Shown here piece after piece: positions 1 to 7,888 of a DNA stretch of 12,535 bases (positions are counted from its first letter, which is position 1; each line of letters opens with the position of its first letter). The translations under genes and the position numbers were made by a program. The stretch comes from Pseudobdellovibrionaceae bacterium (GTDB taxonomy: Bacteria > Bdellovibrionota > Bdellovibrionia > Bdellovibrionales > JAMPXM01), in contig JAEUWE010000315.1 in NCBI GenBank assembly GCA_016791465.1, positions 1 to 12,535 of the forward strand, given 5' to 3'. The notes under the pieces are model-generated. The model made no database searches, had not been told where the DNA came from, and saw nothing but the letters and a program-made list of their open reading frames with translations.

Positions 1-1
1 A

Positions 2-1636
2 GAAGATCACAAAAAGGTCGCTCAATATTGCGCAAGCAAAGGCGTAATGTATTTCTGCACACCATGGGACGACGACAGTATCCAAATTCTGGAAAAGATG
101 GGCGTCGACCTTTACAAGGTGGCCTCTGCCGATCTTACAAATTTTCCGCTGATCGACTCGTTGATCAAAACAAAAAAGCCACTCATTCTTTCAACCGGCA
201 TGAGTCACGAAGACGAAATTCGTCAAACTGTCGACCGTCTGACTGCGGCAGATGCGTCATTTGCAATTCTCCACTGCAACAGCACCTACCCAGCTCCGTT
301 TCCTAGTATCAACCTTAAGTTCATGAATCGCCTGCGTGAAATTCACCCGATTGTTGGTTACTCAGGCCATGAGCGCGGCACAGCGGTTTCGATTGCCGCT
401 GTTGCCCTGGGCGCCAAGATTATTGAACGACACTTCACTCTGGACCGACAAATGGAAGGACCCGATCACGCCGCAAGTCTGGAGCCAGCGGATTTTAAGG
501 CCATGGTCGACGGCATTCGACAAGTCGAGATGGCACTTGGAAAGGGCGAAAAACGCATTGTCAGCCAGGGCGAAATGATGAATCGCGAGAACCTCGCAAA
601 GAGTCTCGTGGCTGCACGACCTCTCAAAGCCGGCACCGTGCTGACCCGTGAAGACGTAACTGTGAAAAGTCCCGGGCGCGGTATTTCGCCGCGATATCTG
701 GATCAGCTGATTGGAACGAAAATTTCTCGGAACTTTGAAACCGAGGATTTTTTCTATCTTTCCGACATCAATGGCTCCTCCGCACAACCTCGTCCCTATC
801 AATTCGCTCGACCATGGGGCATCCCCGTTCGCTACTACGACTTCAGCGAGTTCCGAGCAAAACTCAAACCGAAACTCTGGGAATTCCATCTGTCTTATCA
901 AGACATGGAGATCAATCTCGACGACTACCTAAAAGGAACGTACGAGGAAGATTTTGTTGTTCACGCGCCCGAACTTTTCGCTGGCAGTCACCTGATGGAC
1001 CTTGCAACTCCAGACAATGAGTATCGATATCACTCCATTCGCGAAACTCAGCGAGTTATCGACATCACTCGTCAGCTTAAACGCTTTTTCCCGAACACAA
1101 AACGGCCCATGATCGTCGCCAATATTGGCGGATTCTCAATGGATGCAGCATTCCCTAAAGAGAAGAAGCGCGATTACTACGATCGCTTCGCTGAAAGCCT
1201 GCGCGAACTTGATCTTGAAGGCGTCGAACTGATTCCTCAAACGATGGCGCCGTTCCCTTGGCACTTCGGTGGCCAACGGTTCCAGAATCTGTTTGTTGAA
1301 GCTGGAGAAATCGCCGAGATCTGCAAAAAGCTACAGCTACGCATTTGTCTTGATGTGTCTCATTCCAAACTGACCTGCAATCACTTAAAGACTTCTTTCG
1401 ACGAGTTCGTTCGTACCGTAGGCCCATACGTTGCACATCTCCATATTGCAGATTCGACCGGTGTCGATGGAGAAGGTCTTCAGGTCGGCGACGGCGAAAT
1501 CGATCTGAAGGAAATGGCAAAGGCACTCAAGGAAACTGCGCCAAATGCGTGGTTCATACCCGAGATTTGGCAGGGCCACAAAAATGGCGGCGAAGGGGTC
1601 TGGATTGCGCTCGATCGCCTTGAAGGACTGCTCTAA
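2..1636 (+). CDS. NeuB-type nonulosonate synthase fused to a C-terminal TIM-barrel isomerase-like domain (5' partial)
   Basis: The reading frame is open from base 2, so the true start lies upstream; a NeuB protein would lack roughly its first 80-90 residues here. Residues are counted from the codon at 47. The first ~165 resemble the NeuB barrel, which condenses phosphoenolpyruvate with an N-acetylhexosamine: KVASADL (Lys24), LSTGMS (48-53), LHCNSTYP (75-82), YSGHE with His108 and ERHF with His129, the two histidines that match NeuB metal ligands. Residues 183-241 form the SAF (antifreeze-like) domain of NeuB proteins. Stand-alone NeuB enzymes end here at about 340 residues, but this protein continues for ~270 more as a second TIM barrel of the AP-endonuclease-2/xylose-isomerase type, with candidate metal residues His306, Asp436, His466 and Glu506. 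The substrate is not shown by sequence; legionaminate-like is inferred from the LegB homologue in the window. The stop overlaps the next start as TAATG. Confidence 0.9.
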   Translation, partial: EDHKKVAQYCASKGVMYFCTPWDDDSIQILEKMGVDLYKVASADLTNFPLIDSLIKTKKPLILSTGMSHEDEIRQTVDRLTAADASFAILHCNSTYPAPFPSINLKFMNRLREIHPIVGYSGHERGTAVSIAAVALGAKIIERHFTLDRQMEGPDHAASLEPADFKAMVDGIRQVEMALGKGEKRIVSQGEMMNRENLAKSLVAARPLKAGTVLTREDVTVKSPGRGISPRYLDQLIGTKISRNFETEDFFYLSDINGSSAQPRPYQFARPWGIPVRYYDFSEFRAKLKPKLWEFHLSYQDMEINLDDYLKGTYEEDFVVHAPELFAGSHLMDLATPDNEYRYHSIRETQRVIDITRQLKRFFPNTKRPMIVANIGGFSMDAAFPKEKKRDYYDRFAESLRELDLEGVELIPQTMAPFPWHFGGQRFQNLFVEAGEIAEICKKLQLRICLDVSHSKLTCNHLKTSFDEFVRTVGPYVAHLHIADSTGVDGEGLQVGDGEIDLKEMAKALKETAPNAWFIPEIWQGHKNGGEGVWIALDRLEGLL

Positions 1637-2343
1637 TGTCCGACGTCTGTGCTGTTTGCATTATTCCGGCTCGTGGTGGCAGTAAGGGTATACCTGGAAA
1701 AAACATAATGCCTATCGCGGGAAAGCCACTCCTTGCTTGGAGCGTTGAACAGGCCCTCAACACGCCGTCGCTTGCGGGACGAGTTTATGTCACTTCGGAC
1801 TCGGACGAAATCTTAGCTGTCGCCACTCAGTTTGGAGCCAACGGCATTAAGCGACCTCCCGAGCTATCTGGGGATACCGCATCCTCTGAGTCCGCTCTTT
1901 TGCATGCGCTCGACACAATCGAAAAGAGTCTCAAGCGCGAAGTGGATTACGTCGTCTTTTTGCAACCGACCTCTCCCGTTCGACGGCACGACGACATTGA
2001 ATTGGCACTTCGAAAAGTTGTCACAGAAGGCGCCGATAGTCTTCTCTCGGTCCAACCATTGAAGGACTATTTCATCTGGGGGCCTGAGGGCGATCACGTC
2101 GTCTCAAAGAGCTTCGACTACCGCGCCAGAAAACGTCGCCAAGAGCTCGACACGACTTACCTCGAGAACGGCTCAATCTACGTCTTTCGTCCGAAGATTC
2201 TTAGAACTTTGAATAACCGTCTCGGTGGAAAAATTGTCGCCCACGAGATGCCAAAACCATTTTCTCAACAAATTGATGATCCAGAAGATATCGATCTGTG
2301 TGACTACTTTTTGTCGAGATATTGCGGAAACGAACGCAAGTGA
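1636..2343 (+). CDS. CMP-nonulosonate synthetase (acylneuraminate cytidylyltransferase family, NeuA/LegF-like)
   Basis: This cytosolic enzyme would activate the nonulosonic acid by transferring CMP from CTP, giving the donor used by glycosyltransferases. The N-terminal nucleotide-binding signature IIPARGGSKGIPGKNI is at residues 9-24, with the family's Arg13 and Lys22. LQPTSPVR (109-116) and the C-terminal IDDPEDID (213-220) are further family motifs, the latter holding acidic residues typical of the Mg site. At 235 residues it is the normal length of a single-domain synthetase. The ATG overlaps the upstream stop by one base, and GAAGGA lies 8 bases before it, so start and translational coupling to the synthase are well supported. 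Sequence alone does not separate sialate, legionaminate and pseudaminate synthetases; LegF-type is preferred only because a LegB homologue is present. Confidence 0.93.
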   Translation: MSDVCAVCIIPARGGSKGIPGKNIMPIAGKPLLAWSVEQALNTPSLAGRVYVTSDSDEILAVATQFGANGIKRPPELSGDTASSESALLHALDTIEKSLKREVDYVVFLQPTSPVRRHDDIELALRKVVTEGADSLLSVQPLKDYFIWGPEGDHVVSKSFDYRARKRRQELDTTYLENGSIYVFRPKILRTLNNRLGGKIVAHEMPKPFSQQIDDPEDIDLCDYFLSRYCGNERK

Positions 2344-2348
2344 GAGGA
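2342..2348 (+). promoter_or_regulatory. Ribosome binding site that fixes a GTG start for the next gene
   Basis: GAGAGGA overlaps the stop codon of the cytidylyltransferase gene and sits 8 bases before GTG at 2357. The same reading frame is open further upstream to an ATG at 2225, but that start would force a 119-base overlap and add 44 residues unlike an SDR N terminus. Confidence 0.6.
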
Positions 2349-2356
2349 CTCCCGGC

Positions 2357-3154
2357 GTGACGCAGCCATCCAAGCAACGTACGATTATCGTTTCAGGTGC
2401 GACCGGTTATTTTGGCCGCTACCTCATTGAGGATCTCGCACAAATTTATCACGTCGTTGCGCTCACTCGCGATCCGGCAAAATCGGCGACGATGTTCTCA
2501 AATCCAAACGTGACTTGTGTTGAGTATGATCTTTATGACCATGAAAAGTCAGCAGCTAGGCTAAAGAAGGTTTGCCAAGATTTTGATGTTTGGGGCCTGG
2601 TGAACAACGCCTACGACTTCTCCGAGAAGACAGGTTTCAACACTCCGTCTGGTCGTATAGAGAATATTTCGATCGATGCGATGCGAGCCGGACTTGAGAG
2701 TGGCGTCTTGGGGCCTATGGTCGCTGCACAGACGGTCGGCCTCGCCATGGTTGAGAAAAAGATCCCGGGAAGCATTATCAACATCTCCTCAATGTATGGC
2801 TCCGTCGCGCCTGATCGGCGACTGTACGATGGCAAGAAGGTCCTGAACCCCGTCACCTACGGTGTGGCCAAAACAGCCATCAACGGTCTTACGCGCTACC
2901 TTTCCTCGTTTTGGGGAGAATACGGAATTCGCTGTAACTCTGTAGCACCAGGAACCTTTCCGAATGTTGAAACAAACTCGTTCAATGCTCCAAAAGATGA
3001 TGAGTTCACGGTTCGCCTGAAAAACAAAACAACGCTCGACCGTGTTGGACACCCAAGAGACTTGCTCGGGATGATCCGACTACTTCTTTCTGACGAGAGC
3101 AGCTACATCACTGGCCAGATTCTAAACGTCGATGGCGGCTGGACAGCAATTTAG
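2357..3154 (+). CDS. Short-chain dehydrogenase/reductase, PtmA-like, with long Ser-Tyr insertion (SDR 1)
   Basis: Probable NAD(P)-dependent oxidoreductase of a sugar or sugar precursor, 265 residues from the GTG start. The Rossmann nucleotide motif is GATGYFG (14-20), shorter in glycine than the classical TGxxxGxG. NNAY (83-86) replaces the usual NNAG, catalytic Ser is 144/145, and the catalytic pair is Tyr168 and Lys172 in YGVAK. The C terminus (YITGQILNVDGG) is typical of the family. The Ser-to-Tyr spacing is 23 residues rather than about 13 because of an extra segment with PDRRLYDG and NPVTY, which it shares with the SDRs at 4748 and 11168. I recall the same arrangement in PtmA of the Campylobacter legionaminate pathway. 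Substrate unknown; a role in nonulosonate synthesis or modification is inferred from the operon. Confidence 0.88.
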   Translation: MTQPSKQRTIIVSGATGYFGRYLIEDLAQIYHVVALTRDPAKSATMFSNPNVTCVEYDLYDHEKSAARLKKVCQDFDVWGLVNNAYDFSEKTGFNTPSGRIENISIDAMRAGLESGVLGPMVAAQTVGLAMVEKKIPGSIINISSMYGSVAPDRRLYDGKKVLNPVTYGVAKTAINGLTRYLSSFWGEYGIRCNSVAPGTFPNVETNSFNAPKDDEFTVRLKNKTTLDRVGHPRDLLGMIRLLLSDESSYITGQILNVDGGWTAI

Positions 3155-3161
3155 AAACGAC

Positions 3162-3167
3162 GGGAGG
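3162..3167 (+). promoter_or_regulatory. Strong ribosome binding site for a GTG start
   Basis: GGGAGG stands 4 bases before GTG at 3172 in the 17-base gap between the first SDR and the isomerase gene. It supports the GTG as start although no ATG is available there. Confidence 0.65.
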
Positions 3168-3171
3168 TCTT

Positions 3172-4011
3172 GTGAAAGCAATAGGAATTATGCAAGGGCG
3201 ACTGGTACCGCGCTATCAAGGACGATATCAGGCTTTTCCCGCTGGCTATTGGAGTGCTGAGTTTCACATCGCACGAGAGCTCGGATTTCAGCATATCGAG
3301 TTTATTCTCGACCACGGAACGGAAGCTCTAAATCCATTGATGAGCACTAGTGGAATACAGGAACTCAAAACTGTGATTTCTGAATCAGGCGTGAACGTAA
3401 AGTCAATTTGTGCCGATTACTTTATGCAGGCACCATTTCATTCAGAACATGGGTCCAAAAGCGTCAGCGTACTCAAAACGCTGATTCGAAACTCAGCGCA
3501 GATCGGCGTCACAGATATCGTCATTCCATGCGTTGATCAGTCTTCGATGAAGACTCCCGCGGATCAGAAACAGGTTACCAATTCGATTGCGGCCTGCCTG
3601 CCAGACGCCGAAGCTGCGAATATAAATATCAACTTTGAAACAGATCTCGCCCCCAAACCTTTTCGTGATTTCCTCAAAGGCTTTCAATCGAACGCAATCA
3701 AAGTGAACTACGATTCAGGAAACTCTGCCTCTCTGGGCTATCGGCCAAACGAGGAATTTGAGATGTATGGAGAATACGTTTCTGATGTCCACGTTAAAGA
3801 TCGCGTATTCGGTGGCGGCTCGGTGGAACTGGGAACTGGCCATACCCAGTTCGACGAATTCTTTGGATGCCTCAAGGCTATCGGCTTTAAAGGCCTAATC
3901 AATCTGCAGGCTTCTCGGGCCGACCAGTATCGCGATGAAACGACTCGGGTCACTCGACAGCTGGAATTCACTCGCCGATACGTCGAGCGCTATCTTGAAG
4001 GCCAGCCATGA
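3172..4011 (+). CDS. Sugar phosphate isomerase/epimerase-like TIM-barrel protein
   Basis: A 279-residue single-domain TIM barrel of the xylose-isomerase/AP-endonuclease-2 superfamily, whose members isomerise or epimerise sugars with a divalent metal. The start GIMQGRLVP and the segments ETDLAPKPF (Glu156), NYDSGNSASLGY (Asp181) and DVHVKDR (His207, Asp210) give a plausible set of metal ligands. The last ligand of the superfamily is usually a glutamate; here the equivalent strand reads INLQASR (Gln246). As I recall, close relatives in sugar-modification clusters also have Gln there, so the protein is probably not dead. It lies between two SDRs, overlapping the next gene by ATGA, which suggests it works on the same intermediate, for example epimerising a keto sugar. 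It is a free-standing counterpart of the barrel fused to the synthase, but the two share few obvious motifs. Substrate unknown. Confidence 0.87.
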   Translation: MKAIGIMQGRLVPRYQGRYQAFPAGYWSAEFHIARELGFQHIEFILDHGTEALNPLMSTSGIQELKTVISESGVNVKSICADYFMQAPFHSEHGSKSVSVLKTLIRNSAQIGVTDIVIPCVDQSSMKTPADQKQVTNSIAACLPDAEAANININFETDLAPKPFRDFLKGFQSNAIKVNYDSGNSASLGYRPNEEFEMYGEYVSDVHVKDRVFGGGSVELGTGHTQFDEFFGCLKAIGFKGLINLQASRADQYRDETTRVTRQLEFTRRYVERYLEGQP

Positions 4012-4751
4012 AACAAATTGCGCTGGTCTCGGGTTCGTCGAGCGGCATCGGATGGTCGATCGCCGAAAAGCTCGCAAACTCGGGATATAAAGTCTGGCTC
4101 AACGGCCGCAATGCAGAGACCCTCGACTTACGAGTTCGATCTCTTCGCGAAAAAGGTCTGCAGGCAGACAAGGTCGTCGGCGACTTCACGGTCTCAAGCT
4201 CGATTCAAGTCGCCCTCAAAACGATTCTTACAAGCGATTCCAAGATCGATCTCCTCGTGGGAAACCTGGGGAGCGGCAAATCGCTTCAGGGCTGGGACAT
4301 CCCACTTGAAGAGTATCAACGAATGTTTCAACTCAATCTTTTTGCCGCTATTGATCTTTGCACCCAGGTGTTGAGGACTGCGTCTCCGAAAAACATTGTT
4401 CTCATCTCTTCCATTGCTGGCGTCGAATCGCTTGCCGCCCCAATTCCTTACAAGGTGGCAAAGTCAGCCTTGCTGAGCTACATGAAGAGCCTCTCTGACT
4501 CCCTGGCTTCGCAAGGCATCCGAGTCAATGCGATTTCACCTGGCAATGTTCTCTTCCCCGGAAGCACTTGGGAGAAAAAGATGGCCGACAATCCTGAGGG
4601 AGTTGATGCGTACATCAAAACGGCCGTGCCCTTGAAATCATTTGTGAAGCCCGAGGAGATTGCTGACGCCGTTCTCTTCCTCAACAATACTCCCTCCCTC
4701 ACTGGACACAATCTGATCATTGATGGCGGACAAATACGGAGACTCGTATGA
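4008..4751 (+). CDS. Classical short-chain dehydrogenase/reductase (SDR 2)
   Basis: A 247-residue classical SDR, probably an NADPH-dependent 3-oxoacyl- or keto-sugar-type reductase. The cofactor motif GSSSGIG is at residues 9-15, followed by LNGR (31-34), where Arg in place of an acidic residue suggests NADP(H). GNLGSG (85-90) stands where most SDRs have NNAG, Asn110 is the structural asparagine, Ser134/135 and Tyr148-x3-Lys152 are catalytic, and LTGHNLIIDGG closes the domain. Its Ser-Tyr spacing is the ordinary 13 residues, which separates it from the other three SDRs in the window. The ATG overlaps the isomerase stop (ATGA) and has GAAGG 6 bases upstream. The overlap and shared operon imply joint function with the isomerase. 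The substrate cannot be read from sequence. Confidence 0.88.
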   Translation: MKQIALVSGSSSGIGWSIAEKLANSGYKVWLNGRNAETLDLRVRSLREKGLQADKVVGDFTVSSSIQVALKTILTSDSKIDLLVGNLGSGKSLQGWDIPLEEYQRMFQLNLFAAIDLCTQVLRTASPKNIVLISSIAGVESLAAPIPYKVAKSALLSYMKSLSDSLASQGIRVNAISPGNVLFPGSTWEKKMADNPEGVDAYIKTAVPLKSFVKPEEIADAVLFLNNTPSLTGHNLIIDGGQIRRLV

Positions 4752-5587
4752 AAACCGTGATGGAGATGTTCTCGCTTAAAGACCGCCTGGCCGTCATTAC
4801 TGGAGGTGCCGGCTTGCTTGGCACCAAGCACGCCGAAGCCATTCTTGAGGCAGGCGGATCTGTTGCGCTACTGGACCTCAACCGCGACAGGCTTCTAGCC
4901 ACTTCCGACAGGCTGCGCGCACAGCATGGAACAGAGCGCGTTTTGGCTCTGGCGACCGATATCACAAGTGGAAAGTCGCTCAGCGACGCTCGCGATAAGA
5001 TTGAGTCATACTTTAAAAAGAACGCCGACATTCTCATCAACAACGCCGCAATTGATCCGAAATTTGAAAATAAACCGGGGGCTAAACCACTCAGTCGCCT
5101 TGAAGCCTTTCCGTTGGAGCAGTGGAACCTTGAACTCAGCGTCGGACTGACCGGTAGCTTTTTGGCAGTTCAAACTTTTGGCCCGAAAATGGCCGCAACA
5201 GGTCGTGGTGTCATTCTCAACATTGCATCTGACTTGGGACTCATATCTCCGGACCAACGCATCTACCGACAGCCCGGAGTTGCTGATGACATGCAACCAG
5301 TGAAACCCGTGACCTATTCCGCAATCAAACATGGCTTAATGGGCCTCACAAAATATGTTGCAACCTATTGGGCAAAAGAGGGCGTGCGCTGCAACGCCTT
5401 TGCTCCCGGAGGAGTTTTTAACAACCACCCTCAAGAATTCGTCGACAAACTCACTCCGCTCATTCCCATGGGACGAATGGCCAATGTTGATGAATACAAA
5501 GCGGCCATAGTTTTTTTGGTCAGCGATGCCTCAAGCTATATGAATGGCGCGACACTGGTGTTCGATGGCGGCCGCTCCATCATGTAA
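4748..5587 (+). CDS. Short-chain dehydrogenase/reductase, PtmA-like, with extra-long Ser-Tyr insertion (SDR 3)
   Basis: A 279-residue SDR. Cofactor motif TGGAGLLG is at 18-25, with Asp43 at the end of the second strand (LLDLN), favouring NAD(H). NNAA is at 98-101, Ser161 in NIASD, and Tyr190/Lys194 in YSAIK. The gap between Ser161 and Tyr190 is 29 residues, 16 longer than in classical SDRs, and contains PDQRIYRQPG and KPVTY. The stretch GVFNNHPQEFVDKLTPLIPMGRM (about 222-244) resembles the SDR at 11168 (FNAQPQSFVEAYQQNVPLGRM region) closely enough to suggest common ancestry. GGAG lies 6 bases before the ATG, which overlaps the previous stop (ATGA), so translation is coupled. It is the last gene of the + operon and ends 14 bases from the convergent glycosyltransferase. 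Function beyond oxidoreductase is inferred from context. Confidence 0.88.
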   Translation: MKTVMEMFSLKDRLAVITGGAGLLGTKHAEAILEAGGSVALLDLNRDRLLATSDRLRAQHGTERVLALATDITSGKSLSDARDKIESYFKKNADILINNAAIDPKFENKPGAKPLSRLEAFPLEQWNLELSVGLTGSFLAVQTFGPKMAATGRGVILNIASDLGLISPDQRIYRQPGVADDMQPVKPVTYSAIKHGLMGLTKYVATYWAKEGVRCNAFAPGGVFNNHPQEFVDKLTPLIPMGRMANVDEYKAAIVFLVSDASSYMNGATLVFDGGRSIM

Positions 5588-5601
5588 CCGTGATCACCGA
5601 T

Positions 5602-6360
5602 CTAAAACTGAATATGCTTAGTATAGACTCGGATAGAATAGTTTGCGAAGTACCACAGCGCCTTAGGTAGCGAAAGCTGCTCCACGTCTCTGTAGATGCC
5701 CCAAACCCAACGCGCGGCACGGCGCCAACTAAACGATACCGAGCCCGGCACTCGTCGATAGCGAGCGAGGTCTTGCTGAATCCCGTACGCCTTGTAGCCA
5801 CGTTTCAATACATCTAGCCAAAGGATAAAATCATCATAGCCTTCAGCCCGCATTCGGATCGGACCTGTTTTCGCAACATCAACCATCGCGGTCAGGCAGC
5901 CGACAACGTTGTGCTTAAGCAATTGCGAATAGGTTCGCTCCTTTGGCACACGAATCAAGCGACCTGTTTCTTTCCCATCGACCGTCATCCGCCGATACTC
6001 GTGAAACGACATCGCCCAATCGTGCTTCTTCATCAGTCCGACCTGCACTTGAAGTTTTTCGGTCAGCCAGACGTCGTCACTGTCAAGAAAGGCGACATAC
6101 TGTCCTTTCGCATTCTCTAGCGCCGTATTTCTGGCTTCAGCGGGACCGCGAGCCTTGTCATGGTGAAAAACACGAACTCGCGAATCAACCCGCGCAAAAT
6201 TTTCGGCGATCTCACGCGTCCGATCTCTTGATCCATCATCAACCACCAAGAGCTCCCACTGCATGTATGACTGCGCAACAACAGACTCGATCGACTCTTT
6301 CAGGAAACGATCAGCATTATGTGCTGGCATCACCACTGAAACAAGACCGACCGACGTCAT
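5602..6360 (-). CDS. Family 2 glycosyltransferase
   Basis: A 252-residue cytosolic or membrane-peripheral GT-A transferase that would add one sugar to a lipid-linked or surface glycan. It begins with the GT2 strand VSVVMPAHNA (7-16), followed by VVAQSY and WELLVVDDGS (DDG at 41-43), ARNTAL and the metal-binding FLDSDD (91-96). The acceptor-side segment EGYDDFILWLDVLKRG (173-188) matches the ED/D-x-x-x-W region common in these enzymes. An in-frame ATG at 6426 would overlap the upstream gene by 53 bases and add a basic non-conserved tail; the ATG at 6360 is preferred because GAGGG lies 8 bases before it and the protein then starts at the conserved strand. No C-terminal membrane segments are evident. 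Donor and linkage cannot be assigned; nothing marks it as a CMP-sugar user. Confidence 0.9.
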   Translation of the reverse strand: MTSVGLVSVVMPAHNADRFLKESIESVVAQSYMQWELLVVDDGSRDRTREIAENFARVDSRVRVFHHDKARGPAEARNTALENAKGQYVAFLDSDDVWLTEKLQVQVGLMKKHDWAMSFHEYRRMTVDGKETGRLIRVPKERTYSQLLKHNVVGCLTAMVDVAKTGPIRMRAEGYDDFILWLDVLKRGYKAYGIQQDLARYRRVPGSVSFSWRRAARWVWGIYRDVEQLSLPKALWYFANYSIRVYTKHIQF

Positions 6361-6368
6361 CTTACTTG

Positions 6369-6373
6369 CCCTC
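6369..6373 (-). promoter_or_regulatory. Ribosome binding site that decides the glycosyltransferase start
   Basis: On the - strand GAGGG immediately follows the radical SAM stop codon and precedes ATG (6360) by 8 bases. It favours 6360 over the longer start at 6426. Confidence 0.5.
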
Positions 6374-7888
6374 TTACGCGTGGACGTTGTTCTGTTTTTC
6401 AGGACTGTGGCGATTGCTTGGCTCATCTTTGCCGAACGAACCTTTCGTTAAGTACTTCACAAGTTTTGAGAAGCCCTTTACGTTTCGCTGAAACTCGGCA
6501 GGATTCGTGATCGACTGTTTTGCCTTGTGCAAAAGATACTTTGGACTCAAGTAGAATTCGCGACGCGCGCGATCGCAGAACTCAACCAGCTCACGATGAG
6601 TGAGGTTCGGAAGATTCACAACGCTGTTGTGAAGACCATCGGCTGTCAGCCAAGCCGAATAGTCCTCAGTTTCCAATAGACCCCGTTGTTTTGCTTCTTC
6701 ATACGCTGCAGTTCCCGGATAAACCATGATCGGGAAGAACTGCGCCGTGTCCGGCATCAGCTTCTTTGCAAGTTCCAAGGTCTCTTGCATCGTTCCCTGT
6801 GTTTCATTGAGATTTCCAACCATGAAACAGCCATGAACCATGATTCCGGCTTCACGTGTGTTTTTCATGAAGTTCTCAGTCATCTCAAGATTCAAATTCT
6901 TACGTACGTGCTTCAATACTTCGTTGTTTCCGCTCTCAAAACCGACGCAGAAAAGACGTGCCCCTGCCTTTTTGAGCTGCTTAAAGAAGTCGGCATCGGC
7001 GCGAACATCAGCGCGACAATTCGAATCAAACGGAATTTTATTTCCGCGCTTCACCAGCTCATTCGCCAGCTCAAGCGTACGATCTTTGTCGATAATGAAG
7101 GTGTCATCCTCGAGCATGATCGTCTTCACTTGCGGAAGCTCACGTGCAACGTAGTCAAATTCATCGGCGACATTGGCAACTGACCGATAGCGCATCTTAT
7201 GACCACTAAAAGTCTGGGGATAGACACAGAACGTGCAGCGGTATGGACAGCCCCGAGATGTATCAAAGACGACGAGAGGCCAGAGCGAATGGCCGTAAAA
7301 ATAGTCTTCAACACGCAAGAAACGCTTATACACCTCGGTGACAAACGGCAGTTCATCTAGATTTTCTATCGCAGGACGAGGAGCGTTTTTAACGATCTCA
7401 CCCTTATCGTTTCTCCACGCAAGGCCCAGTACAGAATCCATCGAGGCGCCAGAGCTAACAGCCTCAAGCCAATCGCGAACGGTGTACTCATATTCACGAA
7501 GAGCAACATATTGAACCGCGGGCGCTCGCTTAAAGGTGTCCTCCATCATCGAAGACACATGGCGACCGACCATCAGAATCTTCATTTTCGGAAAGCGCGA
7601 TTGAAGATCTTCAACAACCTTCAGATCATTGACGATACTTGGAGTTGAGGTGTCGCAGACGAGGGCCTCAATGTTTTTACTTTCAATTCGATCGGCAACA
7701 TACTGCACGTCGACTTCCCACGCGGGACCATCGACAACATCGACCTCATGGCCAGCTTTAATCGCAACACCGGCCGCGTAACAGAGCCATTTGGGGAAAT
7801 AGAGCGTGCCGCTTTTGGCGACTGCAGGGCTTCTCGATTCACGAGAAAAACGAGCATGAAAGGGCGGATTCAAAAACATAACACGCAT
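6374..7888 (-). CDS. Radical SAM protein with N-terminal B12-binding-type domain
   Basis: A 504-residue two-domain enzyme. Residues 1-~145 form a Rossmann-like cobalamin-binding-type domain starting RVMFLNPPF, with GHEVDVVDGPA at 46-56. The radical SAM domain follows, with the iron-sulphur signature Cys214-x3-Cys218-x2-Cys221 (RGCPYRCTFC) and SAM-side segments such as DDTFIIDKDR (261-270), GFESGN (316-321) and the GNLNET/VYPGT loops (358-363, 389-393). The architecture is like HpnJ and the many uncharacterised B12-binding radical SAM proteins of glycan and lipid clusters, which methylate or rearrange unactivated carbons. No D-x-H-x-x-G cobalamin ligand motif is visible, so cobalt may be bound without a histidine, or B12 not used. 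Start: the ATG at 7888 has GGAG 6 bases upstream; the ATG at 7900 (four more residues) is also possible. It is separated by 13 bases from the glycosyltransferase gene. Substrate unknown. Confidence 0.9.
   Translation of the reverse strand: MRVMFLNPPFHARFSRESRSPAVAKSGTLYFPKWLCYAAGVAIKAGHEVDVVDGPAWEVDVQYVADRIESKNIEALVCDTSTPSIVNDLKVVEDLQSRFPKMKILMVGRHVSSMMEDTFKRAPAVQYVALREYEYTVRDWLEAVSSGASMDSVLGLAWRNDKGEIVKNAPRPAIENLDELPFVTEVYKRFLRVEDYFYGHSLWPLVVFDTSRGCPYRCTFCVYPQTFSGHKMRYRSVANVADEFDYVARELPQVKTIMLEDDTFIIDKDRTLELANELVKRGNKIPFDSNCRADVRADADFFKQLKKAGARLFCVGFESGNNEVLKHVRKNLNLEMTENFMKNTREAGIMVHGCFMVGNLNETQGTMQETLELAKKLMPDTAQFFPIMVYPGTAAYEEAKQRGLLETEDYSAWLTADGLHNSVVNLPNLTHRELVEFCDRARREFYLSPKYLLHKAKQSITNPAEFQRNVKGFSKLVKYLTKGSFGKDEPSNRHSPEKQNNVHA

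Noticed and set aside
362..901. Long open frame on the - strand opposite the synthase gene
   Set aside because: Its translation has no recognisable domain and it lies wholly inside the NeuB coding sequence in another frame; a shadow of that gene.
2225..2356. N-terminal extension of the first SDR to an ATG at 2225
   Set aside because: It would overlap the cytidylyltransferase gene by 119 bases and encode sequence unlike an SDR; GTG 2357 has a GAGAGGA site at good spacing.
5564..5600. Possible terminator at the end of the + operon (GATGG/CCATC repeat and GTGATCAC palindrome)
   Set aside because: Stems are only 4-5 base pairs, lie partly inside the coding sequence, and no T-run follows on either strand.
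5943..6491. 182-codon open frame on the + strand opposite the GT2 gene
   Set aside because: Low-complexity, Ser/His/Arg-rich translation with no domain, antisense to a clear glycosyltransferase.
6686..7183. 165-codon open frame on the + strand opposite the radical SAM gene
   Set aside because: Antisense to well-supported radical SAM coding sequence and without recognisable motifs.
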